Shown: positions 1 to 8,929, counted from the first letter of the stretch. The stretch is 64,000 nt of DNA from Falsiroseomonas sp051859025 (GCF_051859025.1 NZ_JBHYGL010000034.1:62001-126000); one strand, 5' to 3'. Notes: generated from the letters alone by a model not told the origin. Made by a program: numbers and translations.

Positions 1-1
1 G

Positions 2-811
2 CCGATCAATGCCGGCACCTTCGCGCCGCTGCGCGTGATGCGGCCGGAGGGCACCTTCCTCGATGCCCGCTACCCCCGCCCCGTCTCCGGCTGCGCGGCC
101 GAGGTCTCCCAGCGCGTGGCGGAGGCGGTGTTCCTCGCCCTCGCCCCGGTGCTCGACATCTGGGCGGCACCCGCCGGCACTTCCGGCAATTTCGCGCTGG
201 GCGGCTTCGATCCCGCGCGCAAGGCCGGCTATGTGATGTACCAGATCACCGGCGGCGGCTATGGCGCCACGGGGGATGCGGATGGCCTGACCAATGGCTG
301 TTCCACCATCGGCATCAGCAAGACCGCGCCGGTCGAGGTGATGGAACAATACTACCCCATCCTGTTCCGCCGCTTCGCGATCCATGAGGGCAGTGGCGGC
401 GCCGGCGCGCATCGCGGCGGCTTCGGCGTGCATTACGAGATCGAGCTGCTGCGCGGCGAGGCGCGGGCCAGCTTCGTGATGGACCATGGCCGCTTCGGCC
501 CGCCCGGCGTGCGCGGCGGCGGCGATGGGGCGCGCAACGTCGTGCGCCTGCACCGCGACGGCACCACCACCGTCCCGGCGCATCTGTCGAAGGACCAGGG
601 CCTGCTGCTCCGCGCCGGCGACCGGGTGGAGGTGATGACCCCCGGCGGCGGCGGCCATGGCGATCCCCTCACCCGCGATCCTGCCCTCGTCGCGCGCGAC
701 GTGACGCGCGGCACCTACACCAGCGCGCAGGCTGAATCGCTCTGGGGCGTGGTGCTGCGCGACGGCGCGGTGGATGAGGCCGCCACGGCTGCGCGAAGGG
801 CGCGCGCATGA
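2..811 (+). CDS. hydantoinase B/oxoprolinase family protein (5' partial)
   Basis: This is the C-terminal 269 residues of a HyuB-type subunit; the reading frame is open to the left edge, so the start lies outside the window. The first visible residues (PINAGTFAPLRV, then MRPEGTFLDARYPRPVSG) match the conserved stretch of the family, and a Gly-rich TPGGGGHGDP motif sits near the C-terminus. Known members pair with HyuA to open cyclic amides such as hydantoins or 5-oxoproline at the cost of ATP. Its stop overlaps the next start (ATGA), so it belongs to the Mo-hydroxylase/6-hydroxynicotinate reductase operon. I infer that it could open a lactam ring made by the downstream enzymes. Family is secure; substrate is unknown. 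Confidence 0.85.
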   Translation, partial: PINAGTFAPLRVMRPEGTFLDARYPRPVSGCAAEVSQRVAEAVFLALAPVLDIWAAPAGTSGNFALGGFDPARKAGYVMYQITGGGYGATGDADGLTNGCSTIGISKTAPVEVMEQYYPILFRRFAIHEGSGGAGAHRGGFGVHYEIELLRGEARASFVMDHGRFGPPGVRGGGDGARNVVRLHRDGTTTVPAHLSKDQGLLLRAGDRVEVMTPGGGGHGDPLTRDPALVARDVTRGTYTSAQAESLWGVVLRDGAVDEAATAARRARA

Positions 812-1653
812 TCCGCTACCATCGTCCCGCGACGCTGACCGAGGCGCTGGCCATCCGCGCCGGCGAGGATGTCGCGATCCTGGCCGGTGCGACCGACATA
901 TACCCCGCCGCCGCCAATCGCCGCGCCTGGGGCGATCCCACGCACAAGGATGTGCTGGACATCACCGCCATCCCCGGCCTGCACGACATCGAGGAAGACG
1001 CGCATGGCTGGCGGATCGGCTGCCTCGTCACCTGGTCGCAGGTCGCACGCGCCGATCTGCCGAGGCAATTCGACGGGCTACGCCAGGCGGCGCGGCAGGT
1101 CGGCGGCGTGCAGGTGCAGAATCGCGGCACCATCCTCGGCAATCTTGTCACCGCATCGCCCGCCGGCGACGGCATCCCGAACCTGCTGGCGCTGAACGCC
1201 ACTGTCGAGATCGCGGGCCCCGATGGCACGCGCATGATGCCCGTCGCCGATTTCCTCACGGGCTATCGCGCCACGGCACTGGGCCACGACGAGATCGCGG
1301 TGGCGCTGCACATTGCGAAGATGCCTCGCGCCATCAGCGGCTTCCGCAAACTCGGCGCGCGGCACTACCTCGTCATCTCCATCGCCATGGTGGCGGGTGT
1401 CGTGGACATCGACGAGAATGGCCGCATCCTGATGGCGCGCCTTTCCATCGGCGCCTGCACCGCGACGGCACAGCGCCTGCCGGTGCTTGAGGGCGAGTTG
1501 CGCGGCACCTCCATCTACCAGGCGGACAAGGTGCCGGAGGCAAGGCACCTCGACCACCTTTCCCCCATCGACGACATCCGCGCCACCGCCGCCTATCGCC
1601 GCGATGCCGCGCTGCGTCTGCTGCGCGACCTGCTCTGGGAGTTCGGGGAATGA
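808..1653 (+). CDS. FAD-binding subunit of a xanthine dehydrogenase-family Mo-hydroxylase
   Basis: A 281-residue CoxM/XdhB-type flavin subunit. It carries electrons from the iron-sulfur clusters of the Mo-hydroxylase to FAD. The two flavin-contact stretches are visible: AGATDIYP at residues 26-33 and QNRGTILGNLVTASPAGD at about 104-121. The length fits the family (about 260-300). The start ATG overlaps the previous stop and its own stop overlaps the next start, so the three genes are translationally coupled. The downstream partner carries both the 2Fe-2S and the molybdopterin domains, so the two proteins would make a complete enzyme. The substrate cannot be told from this subunit. Confidence 0.88.
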   Translation: MIRYHRPATLTEALAIRAGEDVAILAGATDIYPAAANRRAWGDPTHKDVLDITAIPGLHDIEEDAHGWRIGCLVTWSQVARADLPRQFDGLRQAARQVGGVQVQNRGTILGNLVTASPAGDGIPNLLALNATVEIAGPDGTRMMPVADFLTGYRATALGHDEIAVALHIAKMPRAISGFRKLGARHYLVISIAMVAGVVDIDENGRILMARLSIGACTATAQRLPVLEGELRGTSIYQADKVPEARHLDHLSPIDDIRATAAYRRDAALRLLRDLLWEFGE

Positions 1654-4358
1654 TCGCCTTCACCCTGAACGGCGCGCCCGCCAGCACCGATGCCGCGCCC
1701 TTCGCGCCGCTGTCGGACACGCTGCGCGAAGGCCTCGGCCTGACCGGCACCAAGGTGGGGTGCGAGGCCGGGGATTGCGGCGCCTGCACCGTGCTGATCG
1801 ACGGCGCCCAGGCCTGCGCCTGCCTGGTCCCGACCGCGCAGGCCGAAGGCGCCAGCATCACCACCATCGAGATGCAGTCGGGCGAGGCGGGCGCGCTGTT
1901 GGCCAGGCTGCGCGCCGCCTTCATGGCCCATGGCGCCGCGCAATGCGGCATCTGCACCCCCGGCATGATCATGGCCGCCGCCGACCTGCTGCTGCGCGAA
2001 GCCGCGCCGGATGCGCAGGGCGTGCGGGACGCCATCGGCGGCGTTCTCTGCCGCTGCACGGGCTACCAGAAGATCGTGGAGGCCATCCTGGCCGCCGCCA
2101 GCGGCTTCGCCCCCGTGGAGCAGGAGGCCGCCGCTGGCGAGGCCGTGGGCGCCTCCATCGCCCGCCTCGATGGCTGGCCGAAGGTGCTGGGCACGGAACG
2201 CTACGGTGCGGATGGCGCGCCGGCGGATGCCCTGTGGCTGCGCGTGGTGCGGTCCCCCCATGCCAGCGCCCGCTTCACGCTGGGTGACCTCGACGCCGCG
2301 CGCGTGACGCTCGGCCTGGCTGCCATCCTGACATCGGCCGATGTCCCCGGCCTCAACGCCTTCGGCATCATGCCCGCGCTGAAGGACCAGCCCGTGCTGG
2401 CGGATGGATTCGTCCGATATCGCGGTGAAGCCGTGCTGGCTTTGGTCGGCGATCGTGCGGCGGTGGAGGCGGTGCGGGACGCCGAATTGCCGATCGCCTG
2501 GCAGCCACAACCCGCCTTGATCGGCACCGCCGCCGCCCGCACGGCGGGCGCGCCCCTGCTCCACGCGCACGCCCCCGGCAACATCCTCGTCCAGGGCCGC
2601 CTGGCGCGCGGCAATCCGGACGCCGCCCACGCAACCGCAGCCGCCACCGCGGTGGGCCACTTCACCACCGCCTTCGTCGAGCACGCCTATATCGAGCCCG
2701 AGGCCGGCTACGCCATTCCGCGCGAGGACGGCATGGACATCATCGCCTGCACCCAGGCGCCGTACATGGACCGGGAGGAAGTGGCCCGCGTGCTCGGCAC
2801 GCCGGAAGACTCGGTCCGCATCATCCCCTCGGCCTGCGGCGGCGGCTTCGGCGGCAAGCTCGATGTCTCCGTGCAGCCCGTGCTGGCCATCGCGGCGCGG
2901 CACGTGAACCGCCCGGTGCGCGTCACCTACAGCCGCACCGAAAGCATGGCGAGTTCAACGAAGCGCCACCCCGCCCAGCTTCACGCCCGCATGTCGGCTG
3001 ACACTGAAGGAAAATTCCTCGCCTACAGCCTGGAGGGCGATTTCAACACCGGCGCCTATGCCAGCTGGGGCCCGACGGTCGCGAACCGCGTGCCTGTCCA
3101 TGCCGCCGGCCCCTATCGCGTGCCGCATGTGCGGGCCCATGCGCGCGCGATCCACACCAACGAACCGCCCTCCGGCGCCTTCCGCGGCTTCGGCGTGCCG
3201 CAGGCCGCCATCGCCACCGAATCGCTGGTCGATGATCTCGCCCTGCAACTCGGCATGGATCGCTGGGAAATCCGGCGGCGCAACGCCCTCACCCGCGGCG
3301 ATGCCACCCATTCCGGCCAGGTGCTGCATGCCTCCGCCGGACTGCCGGAATGCCTCGATGCGCTGAAGCCGGATTGGGATGCGATGCTGGCGAAGGTTGC
3401 CGCGCACAACGCGGAGAACCCACGCCATCGGCTCGGCGCCGGGATCGCCTGCATGTGGTATGGCTGCGGCAATACCTCCATGTCCAACCCGTCGCGCATC
3501 CGCGCCACGCTGGCGCGCGACGGGCGCCTCACGCTGTGGAACGGCGCCGTCGATATCGGCCAGGGCAGCACCACCGTCATCGCGCAAATCTTCGCCGATG
3601 CGCTGGGCCTGCCCGTGGCCGCGCTGCACATCGTCACGGGCGATACCGCGCTGACGCATGACGCCGGCAAGACCAGCGCATCGCGCCAGACCTTCGTCAG
3701 CGGCCGCGCCGCGATGCAGGCCGGGCAGGCGCTGCGGGCGCAGATCCTGCAACTGGCGAATGCGGGCGATGATGCGCGGATCTCGCTCACCGGCACCACA
3801 CTCACCATCACCGACAGTGCCGGCGCCGCGCGCGGCATCGACCTCGCCACCCTGCCCGCCGATCTCGATGCCGAAGGCCGCTACGACCCGCCGACCACCG
3901 CGCTCGACGCCGATGGCCAGGGCATCCCCTATGCCACCTACGGCTTCGCGGCCCAGATCGCGCTGGTGCGCGTGGACACGCAACTCGGCACCATCAAGGT
4001 CGAGGAGATCGTCGCCGCGCAGGATGTAGGCCGCGCCATCAATCCGGACCTGGTGCTCGGCCAGATCCATGGTGGCATCGCCCAGGGCCTCGGCCTGGCA
4101 CTGATGGAGGAATACATCCCCGGCCGCACCGAGAATCTGCACGACTACCTGATCCCGACGGCCGGCGACGTGCCCGCCATCCGCATCCACCTGGTGGAGG
4201 ACCCGGAGCCCGAGGGCCCCTATGGCGCCAAGGGAGTCGGTGAACCCGCCTTGGTCCCCACCGCCCCCGCCATCCTCGGCGCCATCCGCCACGCGACGGG
4301 GGTGCGGATCACGCGCGTGCCCGTGCTGCCGCACCGCTTGTGGGAAGCCATGCGATGA
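1650..4358 (+). CDS. fused 2Fe-2S / molybdopterin-binding subunit of an aldehyde oxidase/xanthine dehydrogenase-type hydroxylase
   Basis: A 902-residue fusion of the usually separate small and large subunits. Residues 1-150 are the 2Fe-2S part: a plant-ferredoxin cluster with C38, C43, C46 and C58, and a second cluster with C99, C102, C134 and C136 (QCGICTPGM, CRCTGYQ). The rest is the Mo-cofactor part, with GFGGKLD, GAFRGFGVPQ, a GQGSTTV motif and the C-terminal KGVGEP bearing the family's catalytic Glu. These enzymes hydroxylate N-heterocycles or aldehydes using water. The neighbouring 6-hydroxynicotinate reductase-like gene suggests nicotinate or a related azaarene as substrate, which is inference. 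Its stop overlaps the next ATG. Confidence 0.87.
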   Translation: MIAFTLNGAPASTDAAPFAPLSDTLREGLGLTGTKVGCEAGDCGACTVLIDGAQACACLVPTAQAEGASITTIEMQSGEAGALLARLRAAFMAHGAAQCGICTPGMIMAAADLLLREAAPDAQGVRDAIGGVLCRCTGYQKIVEAILAAASGFAPVEQEAAAGEAVGASIARLDGWPKVLGTERYGADGAPADALWLRVVRSPHASARFTLGDLDAARVTLGLAAILTSADVPGLNAFGIMPALKDQPVLADGFVRYRGEAVLALVGDRAAVEAVRDAELPIAWQPQPALIGTAAARTAGAPLLHAHAPGNILVQGRLARGNPDAAHATAAATAVGHFTTAFVEHAYIEPEAGYAIPREDGMDIIACTQAPYMDREEVARVLGTPEDSVRIIPSACGGGFGGKLDVSVQPVLAIAARHVNRPVRVTYSRTESMASSTKRHPAQLHARMSADTEGKFLAYSLEGDFNTGAYASWGPTVANRVPVHAAGPYRVPHVRAHARAIHTNEPPSGAFRGFGVPQAAIATESLVDDLALQLGMDRWEIRRRNALTRGDATHSGQVLHASAGLPECLDALKPDWDAMLAKVAAHNAENPRHRLGAGIACMWYGCGNTSMSNPSRIRATLARDGRLTLWNGAVDIGQGSTTVIAQIFADALGLPVAALHIVTGDTALTHDAGKTSASRQTFVSGRAAMQAGQALRAQILQLANAGDDARISLTGTTLTITDSAGAARGIDLATLPADLDAEGRYDPPTTALDADGQGIPYATYGFAAQIALVRVDTQLGTIKVEEIVAAQDVGRAINPDLVLGQIHGGIAQGLGLALMEEYIPGRTENLHDYLIPTAGDVPAIRIHLVEDPEPEGPYGAKGVGEPALVPTAPAILGAIRHATGVRITRVPVLPHRLWEAMR

Positions 4359-5851
4359 GCCAGGACCACATCTCCGCGGAGGCACGCTCGAAGAAATTCG
4401 GGGCCGCGGAAGATGGCGGCATCATCCGCTGCGATGCCTGTCCCGTCCTGTGCCGCATCCGCCCGGGCCGCAGCGGCGCCTGTTCGCGCTACGCGAACCA
4501 GGATGGCGTGCTGGTGCGAACCGACCCCGCGCTGGCGCTGGCCCATGTCGTCGATTCCGGCGGCGCCGTCGTGCCCTTCGCCGATGCCGAATGGGATGGG
4601 AAACTGCTCGATCCGTCCCGCGCCTTCATCACCGGAATCGGCTCCGGCACCACCTATCCCGACTACAAGCCCGCGCCCTTCATCGTCGGCAGCGAACATG
4701 CCGGAGTCGATACCGTGACCGTCGTGACGGAGGGTATGTTCAGCTATTGCGGCGTGAAGGTGAAGATCGACACGGACCGGCACCTCGGCCCCGAAACCGC
4801 CGCCGTGCGCGCGAAGGGGGAGCAGATCGGCCATGTCACCACGGCCGAATACGGGTCGCAGATGCTCTCCCTCGGCGGCGTCCATCACCTGACCGGCGGC
4901 AGCAAGAAGGAAGGCGTCGTCACCTGCGAGGCGCTGCTGAAACTCTGCGAAGGCGAGGCCGTCGAACTCACCATCGATGGCGGCCACAGCGTCATCGTCC
5001 AGGCAGGCCAGGCGCCGATCGTGGATGGCGTGCCCGAACGCCGCATGCGCGTCGGTTGCGGCAGCGCGGCTGTCGGCATCTTCGCGCAGCAATGGCAGGG
5101 CCATGTGGATGAGGTGATCGTGGTCGATGACCACATCACCGGCGTGCTGACGGAACACCAGGCGGGCAAGGTGCTGTCCATGCGCCCCGCCGGCATCCGC
5201 GTGCGCGGCCGCCGATCCACCCCCGGCCGCTACTTCCAGGTGGCGCGGCCCGGCATGGGCTGGGGCGGCACCGACATCACCGATCCGCTCGCCATCATCG
5301 AGAGCATCGACCCGAAGATCGCCTGGCCCGGGCTGCGCCTGCTGATGACCTCCACGACCGGGGAGGATGCGCTGTGGTGCGTGCTGGACGAGGATCTCAA
5401 GCCCCAACCGGCGGCGATGCCCGACGCCGTGCGCCAGGTGGTGGACCGCATCGGGGAGAATTGCGAACCCTCGCTCTGCACCGTGCTGTTCATGGCCGGC
5501 GCAGGCGGCAGCCTGCGCGCCGGGGTCACGGAAAACCCCGTGCTGCTGACGCGCGCGGTGGCCTCCGGCGATGTGCGCGTGACGATGGGTGGCGCGCCCG
5601 TCTATCTCTGGCCCGGCGGCGGCATCACCATCATGGCGGATGTGCTGCGCATGCCCCGCGGCAGCTTCGGCCATGTGCCGACACCCGCCCTGGTCGCCCC
5701 CATCGAATTCACCCTGCCGCGGGACCTCTATGCGCGGCTCGGCGGGCATATGGGCGATATCGTGCCGGTTGAGACGCTGCTGCGCGGGCTGGGCGATGGG
5801 CTGCGCATCCAGGGCTGGGACGCCGCCAATCCCTGGCCCTTCGCGCGGTAG
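4355..5851 (+). CDS. 6-hydroxynicotinate reductase-like iron-sulfur protein
   Basis: A 498-residue protein that I recognise as the 6-hydroxynicotinate reductase family, which reduces 6-hydroxynicotinate to 1,4,5,6-tetrahydro-6-oxonicotinate in nicotinate fermenters. A Cys cluster near the N-terminus (C26, C29, C33, C43, within RCDACPVLC and GACSRY) could bind an Fe-S centre. Gly-rich stretches (GIGSGTTYPDYKP, TEGMFSYCGVKVKID) follow. I chose the ATG at 4355 because it overlaps the previous stop as ATGA; an upstream start at 4340 is possible. Context supports a heterocycle pathway: Mo-hydroxylase before it, UPF0280 and DUF1185 proteins after it. Family is fairly sure; the exact substrate is inferred. 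Confidence 0.68.
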   Translation: MSQDHISAEARSKKFGAAEDGGIIRCDACPVLCRIRPGRSGACSRYANQDGVLVRTDPALALAHVVDSGGAVVPFADAEWDGKLLDPSRAFITGIGSGTTYPDYKPAPFIVGSEHAGVDTVTVVTEGMFSYCGVKVKIDTDRHLGPETAAVRAKGEQIGHVTTAEYGSQMLSLGGVHHLTGGSKKEGVVTCEALLKLCEGEAVELTIDGGHSVIVQAGQAPIVDGVPERRMRVGCGSAAVGIFAQQWQGHVDEVIVVDDHITGVLTEHQAGKVLSMRPAGIRVRGRRSTPGRYFQVARPGMGWGGTDITDPLAIIESIDPKIAWPGLRLLMTSTTGEDALWCVLDEDLKPQPAAMPDAVRQVVDRIGENCEPSLCTVLFMAGAGGSLRAGVTENPVLLTRAVASGDVRVTMGGAPVYLWPGGGITIMADVLRMPRGSFGHVPTPALVAPIEFTLPRDLYARLGGHMGDIVPVETLLRGLGDGLRIQGWDAANPWPFAR

Positions 5852-5853
5852 CG

Positions 5854-6693
5854 ATGCAGGCGGCGCGGCTGGCCGATGGGCGGCTGCACCTGAACCATGG
5901 CCCCATCGATGTCGTGCTGCGTGCCTGGGGCAGCGGCGCGGCGCTGGCGGAACAGGCGGCGCTCGCGCGCTTCCCCTCCATCCTGCCCACGCTGGTCGGC
6001 GAATTGCCGCTGCTGCGCCAAGCCGTGGGCGAGGCGCCGCAAGGCCCCGTCGCGCGGCGGATGCATGCGGCCTGCGCGCCCTTCGCCGCGCGCGGCCTGT
6101 TCATCACGCCGATGGCCGCCGTCGCCGGTGCGGTGGCGGACGACCTCCTCGCCACCATGCGCGCCGCCGCGCCGGGTCTGGCCCGCGCCTTCGTCAATGA
6201 TGGCGGGGACATCGCCGTCTTCGCCGCCCCCGGCGAAAGCCTCGCCATCGGCCTGGCGCTCGATCCGCGCCTCGCCAGCTTCGACGGCGCGCTGCGCCTG
6301 CGCGGCGGGGATGGCGTGGGCGGCATCGCCACCTCCGGGCGTCATGGGCGGTCCTTCTCGCTCGGCATCGCGGATGCCGTCACGGTGCTGGCGCGGGATG
6401 CCGCCACGGCCGATGCGGCGGCGACGCTGATCGCCAACGCCACCGACCTGGACAGCCCCGCCATCACGCGCGCGCCCGCCTGCTCCCTCGACCCCGACAG
6501 CGATCTCGGCACCCGCCTTGTCACCACCGATGTCGGCGCGCTGAGTGCGAGCGAGATCGAAACCGCCCTCGATGCCGGCGCCGCCACCGCCGCCGGCTTC
6601 ATCCGGGACGGCCTCATCATCGCCGCCGCGTTGCGCCTGGCGGGCGCCAGCCGCATCCTGGGCCGGCCCTTCGCACTGGAGACCCCCGCGTGA
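5854..6693 (+). CDS. UPF0280 family protein
   Basis: A 279-residue protein of the UPF0280 group, a small family related to the ApbE fold. The characteristic stretch ITPMAAVAGAVADDLL (about residues 88-103) and the FVNDGGDIAVF segment are visible. The function of the family is not established. ApbE relatives handle FMN or FAD, so a role in flavin attachment or maturation for the neighbouring reductase is conceivable but only a guess. It starts two bases after the reductase stop, and its TGA overlaps the GTG of the next gene, so it is part of the same transcript. Confidence 0.75.
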   Translation: MQAARLADGRLHLNHGPIDVVLRAWGSGAALAEQAALARFPSILPTLVGELPLLRQAVGEAPQGPVARRMHAACAPFAARGLFITPMAAVAGAVADDLLATMRAAAPGLARAFVNDGGDIAVFAAPGESLAIGLALDPRLASFDGALRLRGGDGVGGIATSGRHGRSFSLGIADAVTVLARDAATADAAATLIANATDLDSPAITRAPACSLDPDSDLGTRLVTTDVGALSASEIETALDAGAATAAGFIRDGLIIAAALRLAGASRILGRPFALETPA

Positions 6694-7277
6694 GCCAGGA
6701 CCTCGTCATCCGCAAGACCGTGCTCTGCGTGGAGGAGGTGCGCCATGATGGCGGCCCGGTGCTGGCCACCCCCATCCTGAAGGGCTGGTGCGCCGTGGTG
6801 CTGCGCAACCCCTTCGCCGGCCGCTACGAGCCCGACCTGATGTGGATGATGGAGGCGATGAAGCCGATCGGCCTGATGGTGGCGGAAAGGCTGCTGGCGG
6901 GGCTCGGCGGCGATCCCGCGCGCATCGAGGCCTATGGCAAGGGCGGCATCGTCGGCAGCGCGGGTGAGTTGGAACACGGCGCGCTGTGGCATGTGGCGGG
7001 GGGCTATGCGATGCGCGGGCTGCTGGGCCAGGCGCTGTCCATCGTGCCGTCGATGACCAAGGTCGGGCCGATGGGTGCCATGCTCGACCTGCCCATCCAC
7101 CACCGCAACGCCGCCTATGTCCGCAGCCATTTCGACGGCATCTCCTGCACCGTGCCGGATGCGCCCCGGCCGGAGGAGATCCTGTTTGCCCTGGCCATGA
7201 CCACGGGCGGGCGGCCCCATGCGCGGGTCGGCGGGCTGGCCCAGGCGGAGATCAGCCGATGGGACGGCCAGCGCTGA
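6690..7277 (+). CDS. DUF1185 / 'amino acid synthesis' family protein
   Basis: A 195-residue protein of the DUF1185 (AA_synth, PF06684) family. The conserved blocks NPFAGRYEPDL, a Gly-rich YGKGGIVGSAGELEHG and GAMLDLPIHHRNAAYVRSH are recognisable. The biochemical role is unknown despite the family name; members are repeatedly found beside hydantoinase, amidase and Mo-hydroxylase genes. The start is GTG at 6690, overlapping the previous stop as GTGA, which continues the coupling seen throughout the operon. It is the last gene of the unit; a short repeat-rich spacer follows and the next gene is convergent. Confidence 0.75.
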   Translation: MSQDLVIRKTVLCVEEVRHDGGPVLATPILKGWCAVVLRNPFAGRYEPDLMWMMEAMKPIGLMVAERLLAGLGGDPARIEAYGKGGIVGSAGELEHGALWHVAGGYAMRGLLGQALSIVPSMTKVGPMGAMLDLPIHHRNAAYVRSHFDGISCTVPDAPRPEEILFALAMTTGGRPHARVGGLAQAEISRWDGQR

Positions 7278-7349
7278 AATCACTGGCCCCGACCCTTATG
7301 GTTCCGGTATGTTCCCCTCATCACCGCTGGAGAGGCGCCCGGCACCCCC

Positions 7350-7369
7350 AAAAACGGCACTAAAGGTGC
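7350..7369 (-). terminator. weak hairpin plus T5 downstream of the formylglutamate amidohydrolase gene
   Basis: Read on the minus strand, GCAC-CTTTA-GTGC is followed two bases later by TTTTT. The stem is only four pairs (five with a G-U), so it is a weak intrinsic terminator candidate for the minus-strand gene ending at 7404. Confidence 0.3.
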
Positions 7370-7401
7370 TAAAAGGACTAAAGGGACTAAAAGCGTTTAG
7401 T
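7359..7401. repeat. 9-bp tandem repeat (RCTAAARGG x4) with an inverted copy
   Basis: Copies start at exactly 9-base steps (7359, 7368, 7377, 7386) with the consensus RCTAAARGG. The last copy, ACTAAAAGCG, runs into TTTAGT, so ACTAAA and TTTAGT can pair across a short loop. The block is A-rich compared with the surroundings and fills the gap between two convergent genes. It is immediately next to the TAG stop of the minus-strand gene. Confidence 0.75.
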
Positions 7402-7403
7402 GA

Positions 7404-8126
7404 CTAAAATGCAACAGCCACCCCCAGCAGGGGCGCCAGCCTTTCCGCCCAGGCCTCGGCGCCCGCCTCATCCGCCAGCAGATCCTGGCGTACTTCCAGC
7501 AGCACGGCGGGGATGCCCTTCGCATCGCCATGGACGGGGACGGTGAAATCCTCCTCGGCCTCGATGCGGTAGGGTTCGTTGGCGCCCACCACCAGCGCCG
7601 GGTCCGCCCGCAGCCCGGCCACCAGGCGCTCCCCCAGCGTCCGGGCCTGCGCATACAGCACCCCGGCATGCCAGGGCCGCGCCACGCCGCGGAAGATGGG
7701 CGTGAAGCTGTGCACGCCGACCAGCATCGCCGGCCGCCGCGCCGCGATCTGCGCCGCCACCAGGGCGCGGAAGGGCTCGAAATACTCGCGCTGGCGGAAG
7801 GCCACCTCCGCCGCCGTCAGCCCCGCATTGCCGGGGATGTCGGTGTCCTCGCTCCGCAGCGGGATGGAGGATGGCGCACCGGGCGGCCGGTTGCAGTCGA
7901 TGACGAGGCGCGAGACGCCGGACAGCACCAGCCGGGCGTCCAGCCGCGCCGCCAGCCCCCGCGCCAGGGCCGCCGCGCCGATGTCCCAGGCGATGTGCCG
8001 CCGGCGATCAGCCTCGGACACGCCGAGGTCGCCGTATCGATCGGGAATCCAGTGGGAGGCGTGTTCGCAGACCAGCAGCACATCGCCTACGCCGGCCGCG
8101 TTCTCGACCCAGGCGACAGGATTCAC
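7404..8126 (-). CDS. N-formylglutamate amidohydrolase family protein
   Basis: A 240-residue member of the family that releases formate from N-formylglutamate, the last step of one histidine breakdown route; some relatives act on other N-acyl amino acids. The conserved EHASHWIPDRY near residue 21, LVIDCNRPP and GVHSFTPIF motifs are present. The length is close to the family norm (about 240-280). Its start overlaps the stop of the upstream transglutaminase-like gene (ATGA at 8123-8126), so the two are co-translated. No other histidine-degradation gene is in view, so the in vivo substrate is open. Confidence 0.85.
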   Translation of the reverse strand: MNPVAWVENAAGVGDVLLVCEHASHWIPDRYGDLGVSEADRRRHIAWDIGAAALARGLAARLDARLVLSGVSRLVIDCNRPPGAPSSIPLRSEDTDIPGNAGLTAAEVAFRQREYFEPFRALVAAQIAARRPAMLVGVHSFTPIFRGVARPWHAGVLYAQARTLGERLVAGLRADPALVVGANEPYRIEAEEDFTVPVHGDAKGIPAVLLEVRQDLLADEAGAEAWAERLAPLLGVAVAF

Positions 8127-8929
8127 GCGACCTCGTCGGTGAAGACCGTGAAGCCCGAGAGCGTGCAGGGCCCGAAGCTCGTCACCATCGCCACGTCAGT
8201 CGCGTCCCGCCCGCGCGCCATCAGGATGCGGCCGATGCGCGGCGTGTTGTTGCGGGCGTCGAAGGTGTGCCAGGCATCGTCAAGGTAGACCTCGAACCAG
8301 GCGGCGAAATCCATCGGCCCCCAGGGCGGCGGCGTGCCCATGTCGCCCAGGAACCCCGTGCAGTAGCGCGCGGGGATGTTGACGGCGCGGCACAGCGCGA
8401 CCGCCAGATGCGCGTAGTCCCGGCACACGCCGCGGCCCGCCGCATGCGCCTCGCTGGCCGACCTTGTCGCATCGGCGTGTTCGTAGCCGAAGGCGATGTG
8501 GTTGTGGACGTAGTCGCAGATCGCCTGCACCCGCGCCCACCCCGTCGGCCCCTGGCCGAACAGGTTCCAGGCGAGGTTGGAGAGCTTGTCCGTGTCGCAA
8601 TACCGGCTGCCGAGCAGCCAGAGCAGCATCTCATCCGGCAATTGTTCCGGCGGCCATTGGCGGGCCGTCGGCACCGTACCCTCGACCAGCCCGCTGTCCT
8701 GGATCAGCAGCTTCGTGCTGATGGTGATCCGCCCGGCCGGCGCCACGATGCGCGTGCAGAAATTGCCGAAGCTGTCGTGATAGGTGCGGAACGGCACCGG
8801 CGGGTCGAAGCGCATCTCCTGCGGGCCGATCAGGTCGCCGACGCGGCTGGGATGGGCGTGCAGCATCAGCGCCATCGGCGTGGGCTGCGGGCAGTCATAG
8901 GTGATCTCGCAGCCGGCGCTGATGCGCAT
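8123..8929 (-). CDS. transglutaminase-like cysteine peptidase family protein
   Basis: A 268-residue protein with a transglutaminase-core fold. The catalytic triad is visible: C169 in GRGVCRDYAHL, H221 in DAWHTFDARNN and D224. An N-terminal beta-rich domain of about 110 residues precedes the core, as in the bacterial transglutaminase-N plus core family. No signal peptide is seen, so it is probably cytoplasmic. It is first in a two-gene minus-strand unit with the formylglutamate amidohydrolase-like gene. Family members are usually thought to be peptidases or amidases; the substrate is unknown. Confidence 0.85.
   Translation of the reverse strand: MRISAGCEITYDCPQPTPMALMLHAHPSRVGDLIGPQEMRFDPPVPFRTYHDSFGNFCTRIVAPAGRITISTKLLIQDSGLVEGTVPTARQWPPEQLPDEMLLWLLGSRYCDTDKLSNLAWNLFGQGPTGWARVQAICDYVHNHIAFGYEHADATRSASEAHAAGRGVCRDYAHLAVALCRAVNIPARYCTGFLGDMGTPPPWGPMDFAAWFEVYLDDAWHTFDARNNTPRIGRILMARGRDATDVAMVTSFGPCTLSGFTVFTDEVA

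Noticed and set aside
7404..8126. Histidine utilisation cluster
   Set aside because: No hutH, hutU, hutI or hutF gene is in view; the N-formylglutamate amidohydrolase stands with a transglutaminase-like gene only.
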